Below, in pieces: positions 12,450 to 24,690 of a DNA stretch of 64,000 nt (positions are counted from its first letter, which is position 1; each line of letters opens with the position of its first letter). The notes below the pieces were generated by a model. The model was not told the origin of the DNA and did no database searches. It saw nothing but the letters and a program-made list of their open reading frames with translations. Source of the stretch: Cristatella mucedo (Eukaryota; Bryozoa; Phylactolaemata; Cristatellidae); assembly GCA_009760855.2 (NCBI GenBank), contig WPIO01000146.1:310001-374000 (forward strand), given 5' to 3'. Made by a program: the position numbers and the translations under genes.

Positions 12450-12866
12450 TACCATAATATCTTGGGTTTTCATTGGCAGACCAACTTATCTCAGCCATAA
12501 CGGAGATTTTTAGTGCTTCTCTTGAAAAATGGTTGCACAAAAGTCCTTCAAATCGGCTACCATTAGAAAAGATACTTAAAATGTCAGGATTAAATAAAGA
12601 GGTCCTTGAAAACTATCGCTCAGTTTCCATTTGTCAATTTTCGTCAAAGTTCTTGAAAACGTTGTCGTTAAGCAGCTGGTAGCACATATTTAAACTCTTC
12701 ATCGTATAACCAATGATGACATCACATGCAGCAACAATCACTTGAATGTCACTGGCCTAGATCTGTCTAGCGCTGCTATATCTATCAGCTGCCTTCAACA
12801 GTTGTGATCACAATATCCTACTTAAACGATTGGTAACAGCTGTCGGTCTGGCAGACTCGGCACTCG
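12450..12866 (+). mobile_element. LINE-B, N-terminal RT fragment
   Basis: Encodes 'QLISAITEIFSASLEKW', 'LKMSGLNKEVLENYRSVSICQFSSKFL' and, after frame changes, a decayed 'AFNSCDHNILLKRL', the region upstream of the RT palm. The same element seems to resume at 13160 after an unrelated 290-bp stretch that replaces most of RT. Confidence 0.75.
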
Positions 12867-13156
12867 TGTAGTGTTGTGTAGGCGCCTGTGGCTTCTCGGC
12901 TGAGATATATGCCCCGCCTGCTGCGGATGGTTGAGCCTTCGACGTAAGCCTGTGGCCCACCACTGAGGCACTCACGTATCTGTGGTGAGTCAGTAAGTCC
13001 CAGCTTGAATATGTACCCGCTGGGGGAATAAAGACGAGCCTCTCGTTCACCACTCACGTTCGCCGGCTCGTGCCTTTGTATGTCCGTGAGACTCCACTAG
13101 CGCTGATGCCGCCTGAGACACAGTAATGTGTCTCAGGCGGCAGCAGCGCTAGTGGA
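12867..13156. other. Unrelated insert with terminal hairpin inside LINE-B
   Basis: GC-richer sequence that interrupts LINE-B coding similarity. It contains an AATAAA signal (about 13028) and ends in the near-perfect hairpin at 13093-13156. A 'TG..CA'-bounded solo LTR (about 12868-13122) is one reading; a rearrangement scar is another. Confidence 0.4.
13093..13156. repeat. Near-perfect 30-bp inverted repeat (hairpin)
   Basis: Arms 13093-13122 and 13127-13156 are reverse complements with a single mismatch, separated by GTAA. The core is GCCGCCTGAGACACA/TGTGTCTCAGGCGGC. The tiny loop and lack of decay point to a recent inverted duplication. Confidence 0.95.
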
Positions 13157-13159
13157 TGT

Positions 13160-13860
13160 TAGTAATGCATGTAAAATTTTTAAATCCCAGAGGTTGATCG
13201 TGTGCCTCCTTTGTTAAAAGAGCTAGGATGGCGGCCGGTTGATCAACGGATGAGCCGTGATGGCAGACTAGGTAAGGCACACTAGCCAAGGCGGCTGCCT
13301 TTCACGACCTCGGTCCCAATGTCATTGGTTCTAATCCTGTGGTGGGCGATCCTGTATCGCCAGTGCAAGTGGTGGTGATTGCCTTGAAGGTTCTTCCGTC
13401 GCTATAAAAAAGAGGCTGCGAAATAAGCTAGTATTTATTCATTTAACGGATGTGGAGTAAAGCTTTTTTGCTGAACCACAAGGCCTGGCACCATTTGGTA
13501 CCACCATACCCAGCTGAACTGCAGCAACGGTATCAGCCTACTCGTGCCCTCAGATCCTTTATTGACAATGCATTAGCTGTTCTAAATTTCAGCTTAGAGA
13601 CTGTTGGCAAACGTAGCTCTAGTAATGTGGGTCATAGACTATAGAACCTACTTCCAAAATTCTAAAGTACCTACGTCTACTCTCCTGCTGCCAACTATTG
13701 CAATCCTTTCTAGCCGTCCTAAGCTGCTACTGCCAAGCTAATCAATACCTCAACTCGTCTCCTGACTAAGCTATGAAATCTGTTTGCTACCGAATACATG
13801 CCAAAAGTCACTTAGGCTTTGAGTGGGCTACAGAAAATTCTCATGCATTACACCCACACA
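13160..13860 (+). mobile_element. LINE-B, C-terminal part split by a SINE
   Basis: 13160-13252 encodes 'LLKELGWRPVDQRM' and 13445-13860 continues 'LLNHKAWHHLVPPYPAELQQRYQPTRALRSFIDNALAVLNFSLETVGKRS', then the 3' UTR. The break is filled by SINE B with a clean target duplication. Confidence 0.85.
13253..13444 (+). mobile_element. SINE family B with target-site duplication
   Basis: 192 bp with A-box region 'GGCAGACTAGGTAAGG', hairpin-forming 'CACGACCTCGG', a decayed B box ('GGTTCTAATCC'), a body ending 'CGTCGCTATAAAAAAGAGGC' and an AT-rich 3' end. The 8-bp sequence AACGGATG occurs immediately before (13245-13252) and after (13445-13452). That matches the LINE-B site 'GATCAACGGATG' seen uninterrupted in other copies. 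Confidence 0.9.
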
Positions 13861-14135
13861 ACAATCGTGGCTTTAGGGAGTTACAGACAAAGATGTCCTC
13901 CATTTCACTTCTTGTGTTAGTAATGCATAGCAGTACCACATCTACGCATCGTACAAGTACATGAGGGTAGAAATCGAATATTTTAATGGGAACACAACAT
14001 CACTATCTATGTGAAGAGCAGAGCATTTTAGTTCGATCACAGGCTTGGGTTCCTTATGAGTAGTAGCTCTTTTACTCATCGCATAGTTCAGGAAATTGGC
14101 CAACATCCAGCAGCAAATGTGTGCAAATCAAGCGT
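13861..14135. other. Unassigned DNA
   Basis: No recognised element between the LINE-B copy and the following L2-like copy. Confidence 0.35.
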
Positions 14136-14363
14136 TCAGTTTTTTAGTCGTAGCAGCAGATACAACGGGTTACATATTAACTAACATCGTTATTATGTCA
14201 TTAGCCTCAGGTCATGTTCCAACACCTTTAAAAAAAGCTGTAGTCAGGCCACGTCTCAAGAAAGTGACACTGGACGAAGAGAACTTGAGCAACTACCGCC
14301 CAGTCTCCCTTCTAAAATTTCTATCAAAGACACTGCAACTGGTCATGGAAGACCAACTCATAT
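14136..14363 (+). mobile_element. L2-like LINE, left part of a split copy
   Basis: Encodes '[47 protein letters not shown]' (pre-RT linker and RT fingers). The copy is interrupted at 14364 by an inverted L2-like fragment and resumes at 14836. Confidence 0.85.
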
Positions 14364-14832
<469 letters not shown>

Positions 14833-14835
14833 CTG

Positions 14836-16320
14836 AACTCATATTGAAACCTCAAACCTTGCTGGTAAGTTGCAGTCTGGCTTTAGAGCGAATCACTCCT
14901 CAGAGTCAGCACTGCTTAGGGTGTACAACGACCTACTTAGGAATGCAGACATAGGTGGAGTGTCTCTGGTTGTTTTGCTCAATCTTTCGGCAGCTTTTGA
15001 TACTATCGACCACAAAATTCTTCGAGAGCGCCTCTCATCTCTCCTCGGCATCACTGGCCCTGCTCTGCAATGGTTCAGATCATATCTCAGTGGGAGACTC
15101 CAGAATACTGACGTGAATAGATAAAGATGATCCAAGGTACCTCTGAAATATGGGGTACCTCAGGGCTCCGTGCTAGGTCCGCTTCTTTTCACGGTTTATA
15201 CTCTCCCTCTTGCTGATGTGATTGCCAAGCACAATCTAGTTTTTCACTTTTATGCAGATGACACTCAGTTGTAAATTTGCTTTGATCCCTTCCAGCCTTC
15301 GAGCACCTCGAATTCTCTCAACTCACTAGCTGCATGTAGTGATGGCATCCGCATGTGGATGGCAGCAAGTTTTCTAAAACTAAAAGATGATAAAACTAAC
15401 TTACTAGTTATGGGCAAACCCAGTGTGAATCACAAATTGGAAAGGCTGACGATCAAAACTGGCTCTTCCAGCATATCTCTTGTTGAATCAGCTCGAAATC
15501 TAGGTGTCATGTTCCAATGTGACCTCTCGTCAGACGACCATATCAGCTCCACAGACAAATCTGCCTATTTTCAGCTACATAACATTGCTAAAATTTGGGC
15601 TTGTTTAGATAAGGATACCATGTCTAAGTTGGTCCATGCATTTGTGATATCCCGACTTGACTTCTGTAACTCGCTGCTTGATGGCCAGCCGACACATGCA
15701 ATCAGGCGATTACAGCTTGTGCAAAACTCGGCAGCTAGGCTTGTCTGTCGTGAACGTCGCAGTTGCCACATCACACCCCTTCTCGCCGACCTGCACTGGC
15801 TACCAATCAAGCAACGGATCGATTTCAAGGTTTTGTCGCTCAATTTGAGGTCACTTCATTCTTTGGCTCCAGCCTATCTCTCAGATCTACTCCCACACCA
15901 GGCGGCTTTTCGGAATCAAACAGTTCACCAATACCTCGTACAAAGCTCAAATCCTTTGGAGACCGTGCATTTAGTTCGGATGCTCCTAAAGCCTGGAACT
16001 CCCTCTCGACTTTCGTCAGAACATTCCCTGACCTGACCACATATAAAAAGAACTTTGAAAAAACCTATTTAGGACAGCATTTAGTGGGTCTCTGTGATTC
16101 GTCCTTGATGTAGTTATGCGTGCTGACATTGTGTGCTGCCTATAACCACCTTTGCATGCTGGCCCTGTGCATGTCACCCCTAACCACGTTGGTAATGTTG
16201 TTTATCAAGCATGATATTACTCACGATTCAATCGCATTTCCTTTTCCAGCAAATGTAAAGTGCCTAGCAAGAGATTGAGTTCTCCGAGGGTGCTTCATCA
16301 AGTGCATTATTATTTATATT
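14836..16320 (+). mobile_element. L2-like LINE, right part of a split copy (RT pseudogene)
   Basis: RT pieces in order: 'SGFRANHSSESALLRVYNDLL', 'VVLLNLSAAFDTIDHKIL', 'ALQWFRSYLSGRLQ', '[18 protein letters not shown]', 'HFYADDTQL' followed by a stop, then a long frame at 15353-16036 with 'WMAASFLKLKDDKTNLLVMG', 'RLDFCNSLLDGQPTHAIRRLQLVQNSAARLVCRERRSCH' and 'LHWLPIKQRIDFKVLS'. It ends with the 3' hairpin and ATTATTATT near 16310. The YADD box is intact but stops flank it. Confidence 0.92.
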
Positions 16321-16369
16321 CTTATTATAGTATTATAACAGCAATGGTAATACTTTGGTTATTTTTCCC

Positions 16370-17205
16370 ACAGAGAACTCGATCACTTTCTAATTACTCT
16401 ACTGTTCTGTACAGGAAGCAAGATCACGTGGTTTGCACTAACTCAATTACTACAAGCATACCAACGTTAGGGGTGACATGTGCAGGGTCAACATGCAAAA
16501 ATGGTTTAGAAGCAGCGTGCACAGTGTCACCATGCATAAGCACGCAAATTAGGATTCACAAGAACCCACAACATGTTGTCATAAATACTTGTATTTTTAG
16601 TTTGTTTTTAAATGTGGTCTAATCAGGGGACATAGTGATGCCAGTCGGAAGTGAGTTCCAGGCTTTAGGAACATGGGAACTAAAGACACGGTGTAATAAT
16701 AAAAATAATACACGTGATAAAGCACCCTCAGAGAACTCACTCTCTTTCTATACACATTAAATTTGCTGCAAAGGAAACACGATCGGAGGGTTCGTCTTCA
16801 AAGGATTTAACGTTTGCATGTGGTATAGGCAAACCATTAGATTCCAAAAAGCTAGTGATATGATACTGAGCATGTGTGGTAGTATTTCTAATAGGTAGGA
16901 TGGAGCTAAAGAATGAAGGGACCTAATAGTGAGTGACAGAACCTTGAAGGTGATGCATTTCTTGACTGGAAGCCAATGCAGGTTCGCGTACGACAGACAA
17001 ACCTAGCTGCAGCGTTTTGCAAAGCGCCCTTGCCCTGGCCGGTAGACCAGCAAGCAGTGAGTTACAGAAGTCAAAACGGGATGTCACAAATGCATGGACC
17101 AATTTTCACGTGGTGTCCCTGTCTAAACCAGCCTACATTGTAGAATGTTATGCAGCTGAAAATAGGCAGACTTGACAGCAGATCTGAAGTGGCCGTCTAG
17201 TGAAA
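16370..17205 (-). mobile_element. L2-like LINE 3' half, minus strand, with a second copy inside
   Basis: 3' UTR from about 16370 to 16690 on the minus strand, then a new (AAT)n tail plus hairpin block at 16692-16790, after which the coding end of RT continues ('CATTTGTGACATCC..TTCTGTAACTCACTGCTTGC' strand complement) to about 17205. The internal tail implies a short L2-like insertion inside an older one. Confidence 0.75.
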
Positions 17206-17274
17206 GATCACCTTGGAATCAGAGGCCTAGATTTCGAGCAGATTCCACAGGGCGAATGCAACATGCATAGCTAT

Positions 17275-18860
17275 CATAATAAAAATGTCATTAGCCTCAC
17301 TTCAAGTCCAAGTGCCTTTAAAAAAGGCTGTGGTCAAGCCAAGACTCAAGAAAGAAGCACTAGACAGAGCAAATTTCAACACTCTTTGTCAGTCGCCATC
17401 CTACCGTTTCTTTTGAAAACACTAAAATGAGTCGTGGCAGATCATCTGAACTCATACATTGAACATTACTAGTAAGTTCCAGTCTGGTTTCAGAGCTCAT
17501 CACTCCACAGAGTCGGCATTGCTCGGGTGTAAGCAACCAACTTAGGAATGCTGACTTAGGTAGAGTCTCTCTGTTTCGTTCGATCTTTCGGCAACTTCAA
17601 GTCCTTGATTGAAAGCCTGTCATCTCGACCAGGAAACACTGGCATGGCATTGCAATGGTTCAGGTCTTATCTCAGCTGGAGGCTATAAAGTAAAGTAATG
17701 ATGTGAACGGAAAGAGATTATCTGAGGAATCTCTGAAATACGGGGTACCTCAGGGGTTTGTGCTTGGTCCTATTCTCAAGTTTCAGACTCTCTTTCTAAC
17801 TGATGTGATTGCCACGCAAAATCTAAGCTTCTGCTGCTATGCCGATGACACTCAAGTGTACCGTTGCTTTGGCTCTCCCAGCACTCCAGCACATCAAATT
17901 CTCTCAACTCCCCTGGAGCATGTATTAATGACATCTGCACATGGATGGCAGCAAATGTTCCTAGCTTGAATGATGATAACACCAACTTGCCGCTTACAGG
18001 CAAACCAAGTGTAAGACAGGAATTGGAAAAAAAGGCAAAAGCTGTGACAATCGACTGTGCCAGCATGTCTCCTGTTGAATCTGCACGAAATCTAGGTGTC
18101 ACGTTCCAAAATGAACTTTCACTAGACGACCACGTCAGCTCAGCTGTCGTCTGCCTACTTTAAGCTACATAACATAAACAATTCGGGCTTGTTTAAAGAG
18201 CGATACCACTTCTAAATTGATCCGTGCATATGTGACATCAGGCCCTGACTTCTGTAACTCACTGCTTGCTTGTCTAACGGCCTGTACAATCAGGCGCTTC
18301 CAGTTTTTACAAAAATTTGAAGCCAGGCTTGTCTGTCGTGAACGTCGCATTTGCTACATCGCCCTACTTCTCATGAACCTGCACTGGCTCCCAAGCAACA
18401 GCATATCGACTTCCTGGTTCTGTCACTAGCCTTTAGGTGCCTTCATTCTCTGGTTCCAGGCTACCAATCAGAACTAGGTCACCGTGAGGTTAGGCATCAT
18501 GCCATCTGTCTCTACGATTAAAATAATTTAGCTTTTCCTCGAGCTAACCGCAAGTCCAGTGTATACCGTGCCGGCTGGCCATATGCTCCTAATAGAGGCA
18601 CTCATTACTGACTGACGGTAAGTTACTTTTACTTTATCCTTACTTTACGACATTTAAAAGAACCTTTAATGCACCGGTTCCTTACAACATTTGCTGGGTA
18701 CTTTGTGTACTTAAGCATGCTTACAGTGCATACGTTATCACTAACCATATTATTATCCATGTTGACACTGTGTATGTTACCCTAACCATAGGTCGGGCGG
18801 CCTTTACTGGGTATGCAAAGTGAATAGAGGGAGATTAAGTTCTTACAAGGTGGTCAACAA
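17275..18860 (+). mobile_element. L2-like LINE, older diverged copy
   Basis: The linker reads 'SLTSSPSAFKKGCGQAKTQER' (a decayed form of '[22 protein letters not shown]'). RT pieces are 'YGVPQGFVLGPIL', 'CCYADDTQVYRCF', 'FQNELSLDDHVSS', 'VTSGPDFCNSLLACLTACTIRR' and 'ARLVCRERRICYIALLL', with 3' UTR similarity up to about 18860. It is more diverged and more broken than the 35-kb and 51-kb copies, suggesting an older insertion or another subfamily. Confidence 0.85.
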
Positions 18861-20060
18861 ACGTTTTATTATCATGCAGGTGGAACCTAATACGTGGCTA
18901 ACCTAGCAAAATCAGTACTTACCATTAACGATTTCGATGTACAGAAAAGTCTTTAAGGCGATTATGCACAACCCTCCGAGTCCCATTTTACAGGTATTGG
19001 CAGTGAGGAAGTGCCTTTGACGGGTTAGAAGGACCGGGAAACTCCCGGGCGGGGGGGGGGCTTTCCCGGATACCGGCCTTGGCCTTTAAGACCAAACCTA
19101 TTGGTCTAAAAATAAATTAACAGCCATCGCCGGAGTTGATAGATCGAAAATCGTCACGTCTGAGCTGCTTCGGCATCGCTGTTGGGCGAATATTTATTTG
19201 CCCAGTCCTAAACCTAGCTCTCCGTGCTAATTGGTAGCAAATGCCGCGATAGAACTCGCTCGGGTTGCAGGGGCTTGGATTTTTACCCAGGCTAGGTTCG
19301 GTTGGCTGGGACCGGGCGGCTATTGTGAGGGTAAGGGTCACCGGCTAGGCCGGGGTCGAACCTACAGCGCGTTTGGTGACGTGAGGTCACCGGGGCTCGT
19401 GGGTAAGAGAAGTCGGCCGAGTAAGTCGTGGTGTTGGAGGCTCCCGGTCTCGCCGAGTTATGCACCTGGATGGTTGCAGGCGTGCTCCGGCGATGCGGCC
19501 AAGCACGCAAGGCGACGAGTGCCCAAGGCCCGAGCTGAGCTGGACAGCCCGCTCGTTGTTGAGACTTGTATATTCCGCGTTCTCCGTGTAGCGTGTTCGT
19601 GACCTAGCGTGTGCTTGCTCTTTCGGCGGAAGCTCTCCACGGTTGTGGACGTCCGCTCTGTCTATCCCAGAGTGCTCAGCTAGCCGGGTCTGGGACGGCG
19701 TACGCGTGTACTGATGGGACTGAGAACCAACACTTTTGTTCGCGCTTGCCGCGTCATCCCGCGCCCCTATAGTGTTCTTTGTTCAGGACCCTCCCTGTAG
19801 ATTTGTTTAGTTCCCCTGTTGTTTTTGGCGCATGCTTTATCATAAAGAGGTTTAACCTGACGGCCGCTCGTCTTACCCTAGCTCAGCGGCGTGGCGAGCG
19901 GCAGCGTGGCTGTAGTATCGCGGGTTTGGCGGGAACTAGCCTTTGACCTCTGGAACTCGGCTACAGATTTAGCAGTGAGCCCGTGCTTCTGCCTACTCTA
20001 GTCCTACATTGTGTAGGGCTGTGCCCTCTCTCCTAAGAGCAGCAGCTAGCATTTGCTGGT
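18861..20060 (+). other. GC-rich, possibly LTR-derived block
   Basis: GC- and CpG-rich, with a G10 run at 19050-19060, a CATAAAG-type signal near 19840 and a 'TTTGGCGGGAACTAGCC' stretch near 19925 that could follow an LTR. Overlapping open frames on both strands at 19230-19640 are those expected of GC-rich DNA and show no known domain. No matching second LTR was found in the window, so any LTR would be solitary. Confidence 0.3.
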
Positions 20061-20844
20061 CTCACTGGAAGTTCCTAACGATGTCATGCCTTGTGAAAAG
20101 GGTGGAACGAATTACTCAAATACTCAGCAATCAGCTCGAATAATCCAAAAATCGACAGGGAATCGTCAGTGTGCAGCTCATATTTCGTGTGAGTTTTGTA
20201 GCACTGATTGACTGCCAATGCATTGGCAAGTACCGAAATCCCGATTACCAGACGTTTGCCAATGCAGACGATTGCCATGAATCCAAAAGTTTCACATCTA
20301 TTCCGATAAACTTTCGTCTTCACAGTAAATTTTAATGATTCTAGACAGTATGAAAAAGAGTTTGTTAAGAGTTCGCTTGTATTTGCCGTGATGAAGCAAG
20401 CAGGCGTTAGCATTGTAATAGCGCTAAAGGAAATGCAACGAATACAGAACCGCAACGGTCGTAAATATGAGAACTATAAAAAACGTTATTGCAAGAGATA
20501 ATTTACATTACACAAACAATCACAAGATTCCAAGTGCAAGACAAACTTTTTGAAAAGGCGGCAGCCGCCGATTGTAGCTTGTCCTATACCAAACCAAAGT
20601 TTTTGATTTACTCGAAGCTGTGGACAGAATGCAGAAAATCCTTAATAATTCATATAACGGATGATTTCATCTAAAATACATGCCAAATTTATGATTCACT
20701 GCTCTGTAAATAGGTACCACATTTACCCATTAAACTTTCGTCCGACCTTCACCTTGTTCCAGGTGCAGTCTTCTGGGCTGGCAGACTATGCTTGATGTAT
20801 CACCAAATGAGGGCACAGGCAGTCGTAAAGCCTTGTGCGTCATC
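20061..20844. other. Unassigned DNA with a 123-codon minus-strand frame
   Basis: The minus-strand frame at 20084-20455 has a hydrophobic stretch ('MAIVCIGKRLVIGISVLANALAV') but no family I recognise and no Ig signature. It might be an exon or simply an open frame by chance. Confidence 0.3.
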
Positions 20845-21255
20845 AATAATAATAATAATAACAATAATGCACTTAATAAAGCGCCCTCAGAGAACTAAAT
20901 CTCTTTCTAGGCGTTTCATAGTTGCTGCAAAGGGAAGCACGATTGAATGGTGAGTAATATCATGCTTGATAAACATGAATAACATGGCTAGGGGCGACAT
21001 GCACAGGGTCAGCGTGCAAATGTGGTTAGTGGCAGCACGAACAGTGTCAGCAAGCATAAGCAGATGAAGGAAGAATCACAGGGACCCACTAAATGCTGTC
21101 CTAAATAGGTGTGTTTTTAATTTCTTTTCAAATGCGGTCAAGTCTGGGGATGTTCTGACGAAAGTCGAGAGGGAGTTCCTGGCTTTGGGAGAATACGAAC
21201 TAAATGCATGGTCTCCAAAGGATTTGAGGTTTGTACGAGGTATAATATCGGTCAG
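20845..21255 (-). mobile_element. L2-like LINE, 3' fragment
   Basis: An (AAT)n tail at 20846-20865, the hairpin block, then 3' UTR and the reverse complement of the 'GDRAFSS.APKAWNSLP' coding end to about 21255. Confidence 0.9.
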
Positions 21256-21309
21256 TTACTAAAACGATATGCGTGGAGTACAGTTTGGCAGATTCCTGAG
21301 TTAATATGC

Positions 21310-22530
21310 TTCGTAGTTTGAAGAACGAGGGCCTCTCATCTCACCTGGGCCGCTGGCACTGCACTGCACTGCAATTAATCAGGTCTGTGAATCAACCAAG
21401 ATCATCCAATAACCGAGGAGCCCCTGAAATACGAGGGACCTCGGGGCTAAATGCTAGGCCCGGTTCTTTTCATGGTTTATACTCTCCCTCTTGCTGATGT
21501 GATTGCCAAGCACAATCTAGGCTTTCACTTTTATGCGGATGACACTCAGTCGTACCTTTGCTTTGATCCCTCCTAGCCTTCGAGCACCTCAAATTCTCTC
21601 AACTCACTTGCTGCATGTATTGATGACATCCGCACAGCAAATTTTCTAAAACTAAGCGATGATAAAACTAACTTATTATTTATGTGCAAAACCAGTGTAA
21701 TTCAAAAACTTGAAAGGCTAATGCTTAAAAGTGGCTCTGCCAGCATGTATCTGTTAAATCAACTCGAAATCCAGGTGTCATGTTCCAAAGGACCTCTCGT
21801 TAGACGACCGCATCAGCTCCACAATCAAGTCTGCCTACTTTCACATACATAACATCGCTAAAATTCGGGCTTGTCTAGATAAAGATACGACGTCTAAGTT
21901 GGTCCATGCATTCGTGACATCTCGTCTTGACTTCTGTAACTCAGTGCTTGCTGGTCTATCGGCCTGTGTAGTCAGGCTCTTACAGCTGGTGCAAAATTCT
22001 GAAACCAGGCTTGTCTGTCGTGAGCATCGCAGTTGCCACATCACGCCACTTCTCGCCGACCTGCACTGGCTCCCAGTCATGCAGCACATCAACCAAGTTT
22101 TGTCATCACTTTCACGTCCCTTTATTCTTCGGCTCCAGCCTACCTGTCAGATCTACTGCCCCACCAAACTAGGCATCGTATCACCTGCTTTTCAGAATCC
22201 AACTGTTTACATATACCTCTGACAAACCTAAAATTCTTTGGAGACCATGCATTTAGTTCTCCCCCTCCCAATGCCTGAAGCTCACTCCCGAATTGCCTCG
22301 CGACATCTCCTGACTTGACCACATGAAACATAAATTAAAAACGTACCTTTTATGACTAAGTTTAGTGGGTATCTGTGATTCGTTGTTTATGTACTTATGC
22401 ATGTTGACACTGTGCATGCAGCCGCTAATTACACTTGCACGTAGACCCTGTGCATGCCACCCCTAAACATGTTATTCCTGAGTTCTCTGAGGATACATTA
22501 TCAAGTGTGTTATTATTATTATTATTGTTC
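21310..22530 (+). mobile_element. L2-like LINE, 5'-truncated copy
   Basis: Starts inside RT ('LSSHLG..LQLI') and continues through '[17 protein letters not shown]', 'SLAACIDDIRTANFLKLSDDKTN', 'VHAFVTSRLDFCNSVLAGLSACVVRLLQLVQNS' and 'LADLHWLPVMQHI' to the 3' hairpin and ATT tail at about 22510-22530. There are many small indels. Confidence 0.9.
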
Positions 22531-22539
22531 TTATTATGC

Positions 22540-23800
22540 GGTATCCCTGTCTAAGCAAGCCCGAGTTTTAGTAATGCTGCGTAGCTGAAAGTTGGCAGAC
22601 TTGACTGTGAAGCGGATGTAGTCGTCTAATAAAAGGTCACTTTAGAACGACACCTAGATTTTGTACTGATTCAATTGGAGATATGCTTGCGTGGCCAATT
22701 TTGAGCATTACCTTTTCCAATTTCTGAATCACACTTGATTTGCTCATAACTAGTAAGTTGGTTTTATCATAATCGAGTTTTAGAAAATGTGCTGCCATCA
22801 ATGTGTGGATGCCGTCAATACGTGCAGCAAGAGTTTACGGAGAATTTCGCATGTTCAAGGGATCAAAGAAACGATACAAGTGAAAGCCATCTGCATAGAA
22901 GTGAAATCGTAAATTGCGCTTGGGGATTACATCGGCATCGAGGGAGAGTGCATACTATAAAAAGAAGCGAATCGAAAGCAGAGCCCCAAGCAGAGACCCT
23001 ATTCTTAAGCGATTCCTACGGTGATCTGACATAGGACCCGAACAATTGCAATGAAGTGCCCAGTGTTGCCCAGATGAGATTGGATTCCCCCAATATGGAC
23101 TTGGTGTTCAATAGCATCAAAACCCTCCGAAAGATTGAACGAAACAAGCCAAGTCAGCATTCCTATAAGGTTCTATACATTCGAAGGAATGCCAACTCTG
23201 TGGACTGATTAACTCCAAAATCAGACTGAAACTTACTAGCTAGGTTTGAGATCTCAACGAATGGGTTGAGCTGGTCTGCCATGACTCATTCTAATGTGTT
23301 TGATAGGAACAGTAGAAGGGAGACCAGACGGAAGTTGCTCAAGTCCCCTTGGTCTAGCTTTGCTTTCGTCATCAGTGGCCTCACAACAGCTTCTTTGAAA
23401 GACGCAGGGACTTGACCTGCGGCTAAAGGCATCTGTTTCCTGTCAGTTATGCAATTAGTTGTGGCAGCCAGCAGTAGATCTAACCATCCTAGAAATAGGA
23501 CAGTGGGAGAAGGCCCCACAGGAGGACTAGTAGTCTTCTTTGACTGGGAGATACATTTCAGGATTAGATAACTCGCTGACTCCTTGAATTCGACATCGAG
23601 GTAGTGCACGAAATAGATTGACACGAGTTCTGTGTTGATGTAATTGAGTGACAAGGGAATGATACAAGGGGAATGGTACCACTTTAGAGATGTTGCCTCT
23701 GATCTTGTCTATCTTGCTGACAAAGAAGCTAGAGAAGCGATCGGCTAGGTCACTACGAGGACCACATGGTAGGGTAGGAGTGGTTAAGATGACGGTTGAT
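22540..23800 (-). mobile_element. L2-like LINE, minus strand, lacks 3' end
   Basis: On the minus strand, from right to left: 'DRFSSFFVSKIDKIRGNI'-like linker, 'LASDLILKCISQSKKTTSPPVGPSPTVLFLGWLDLLLAATTNCI', 'AAGQVPASFKEAVVRPLMTKAKLDQGDLSNFRLVSLLLFLSNTLE', then degraded RT palm and the C-terminal segment. It abuts the ATT tail of the preceding plus-strand copy tail to tail. Confidence 0.8.
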
Positions 23801-24305
23801 GGTATACATAAGCTTTTTTGAGTTGTGCATCTGTGATTAAATATTATTTTTAAGAAATTGGAATTTGCCTTTGATAGGATCGACTGGTACGATCTACTCT
23901 AGTTTTCATGTGCCCAAAGATGGATAGATAATATTGATCTTTTAATACTTTCTCAAGCTTGAGCTTAGTAGGCCTAGCTAGTTTAGCATCTCAATTAAAC
24001 TGTAGCCCAAGAAATGAAATCCACAACCTACACTTTCAAATACAGCGAGGCTTAATACCATTCTGCCTGCTAGTAACAACTCCTTGGATGTGCAATAACA
24101 TACGTACGTCAGACTTCAGCTCTAATCTCACAGGCCTGTTCGTATCTTTGATAGGAACGGTAGTTTTCCATGTGCTTGTTCGAGCCTATTCAACAGGCAG
24201 GATCGAACAAGGGTGTTCCTGCTGTTTAGGTGGGGTCTTGCCACTCCCAAAATGCAGGTTTGCCTAATGCTACTTTCTGCCTGAAAATACTGGTTTTGGA
24301 GCTCA
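23801..24305. other. Unassigned DNA
   Basis: No clear element. Scattered short similarities to LINE 5' regions ('CTTGAGCTTAGTAGGCCTAGC') are too weak to call. Confidence 0.35.
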
Positions 24306-24309
24306 ACGT

Positions 24310-24690
24310 ATCTATTTGCCTGTGTGCACACGTGCATGTGCTTGTGCCTGTGTGATCGTGTTCTTAAGCCCGTCAGATTGTGTCCACATACCTGTGGGTG
24401 TGTACTTGTTCGTGCCAAAGCTTAATCGTAAGGGGGACACTTGGGCACAAACTGCCCCCCGGCACTTAGGTGTAGGCACTCCCCGGCACTTGGATGAACG
24501 CACCCTGGCACTTGGCCTCCATCCATTTGGTGTGTGAACTTGTGTCTGTATGATTTTATGTATGTGCTTGGGTCCTCATGCTTGCGTGGGTGTATGTGTA
24601 TATGTGGGTATGAGCACTGAGTGGGTGGGTACCCACCCAGTGTGTGTGAATGCAAGTGTGTCATTGTGTATTTCATGTACGCAAGTGCGC
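24310..24690 (+). repeat. Decayed TG-rich minisatellite
   Basis: Alternating purine/pyrimidine, TG-rich DNA with degraded units such as GTGTGTGCACACGTGCATGTG. It includes three tandem CGGCACTTGG-type units (24459-24515) and a perfect 18-bp palindrome TGGGTGGGTACCCACCCA at 24622-24639. Confidence 0.7.

Noticed and set aside
20084-20455. 123-codon minus-strand frame as a further exon of the Ig gene
   Set aside because: It has no Cys-Trp-Cys Ig pattern, and I could not place phase 1 splice sites at its edges.
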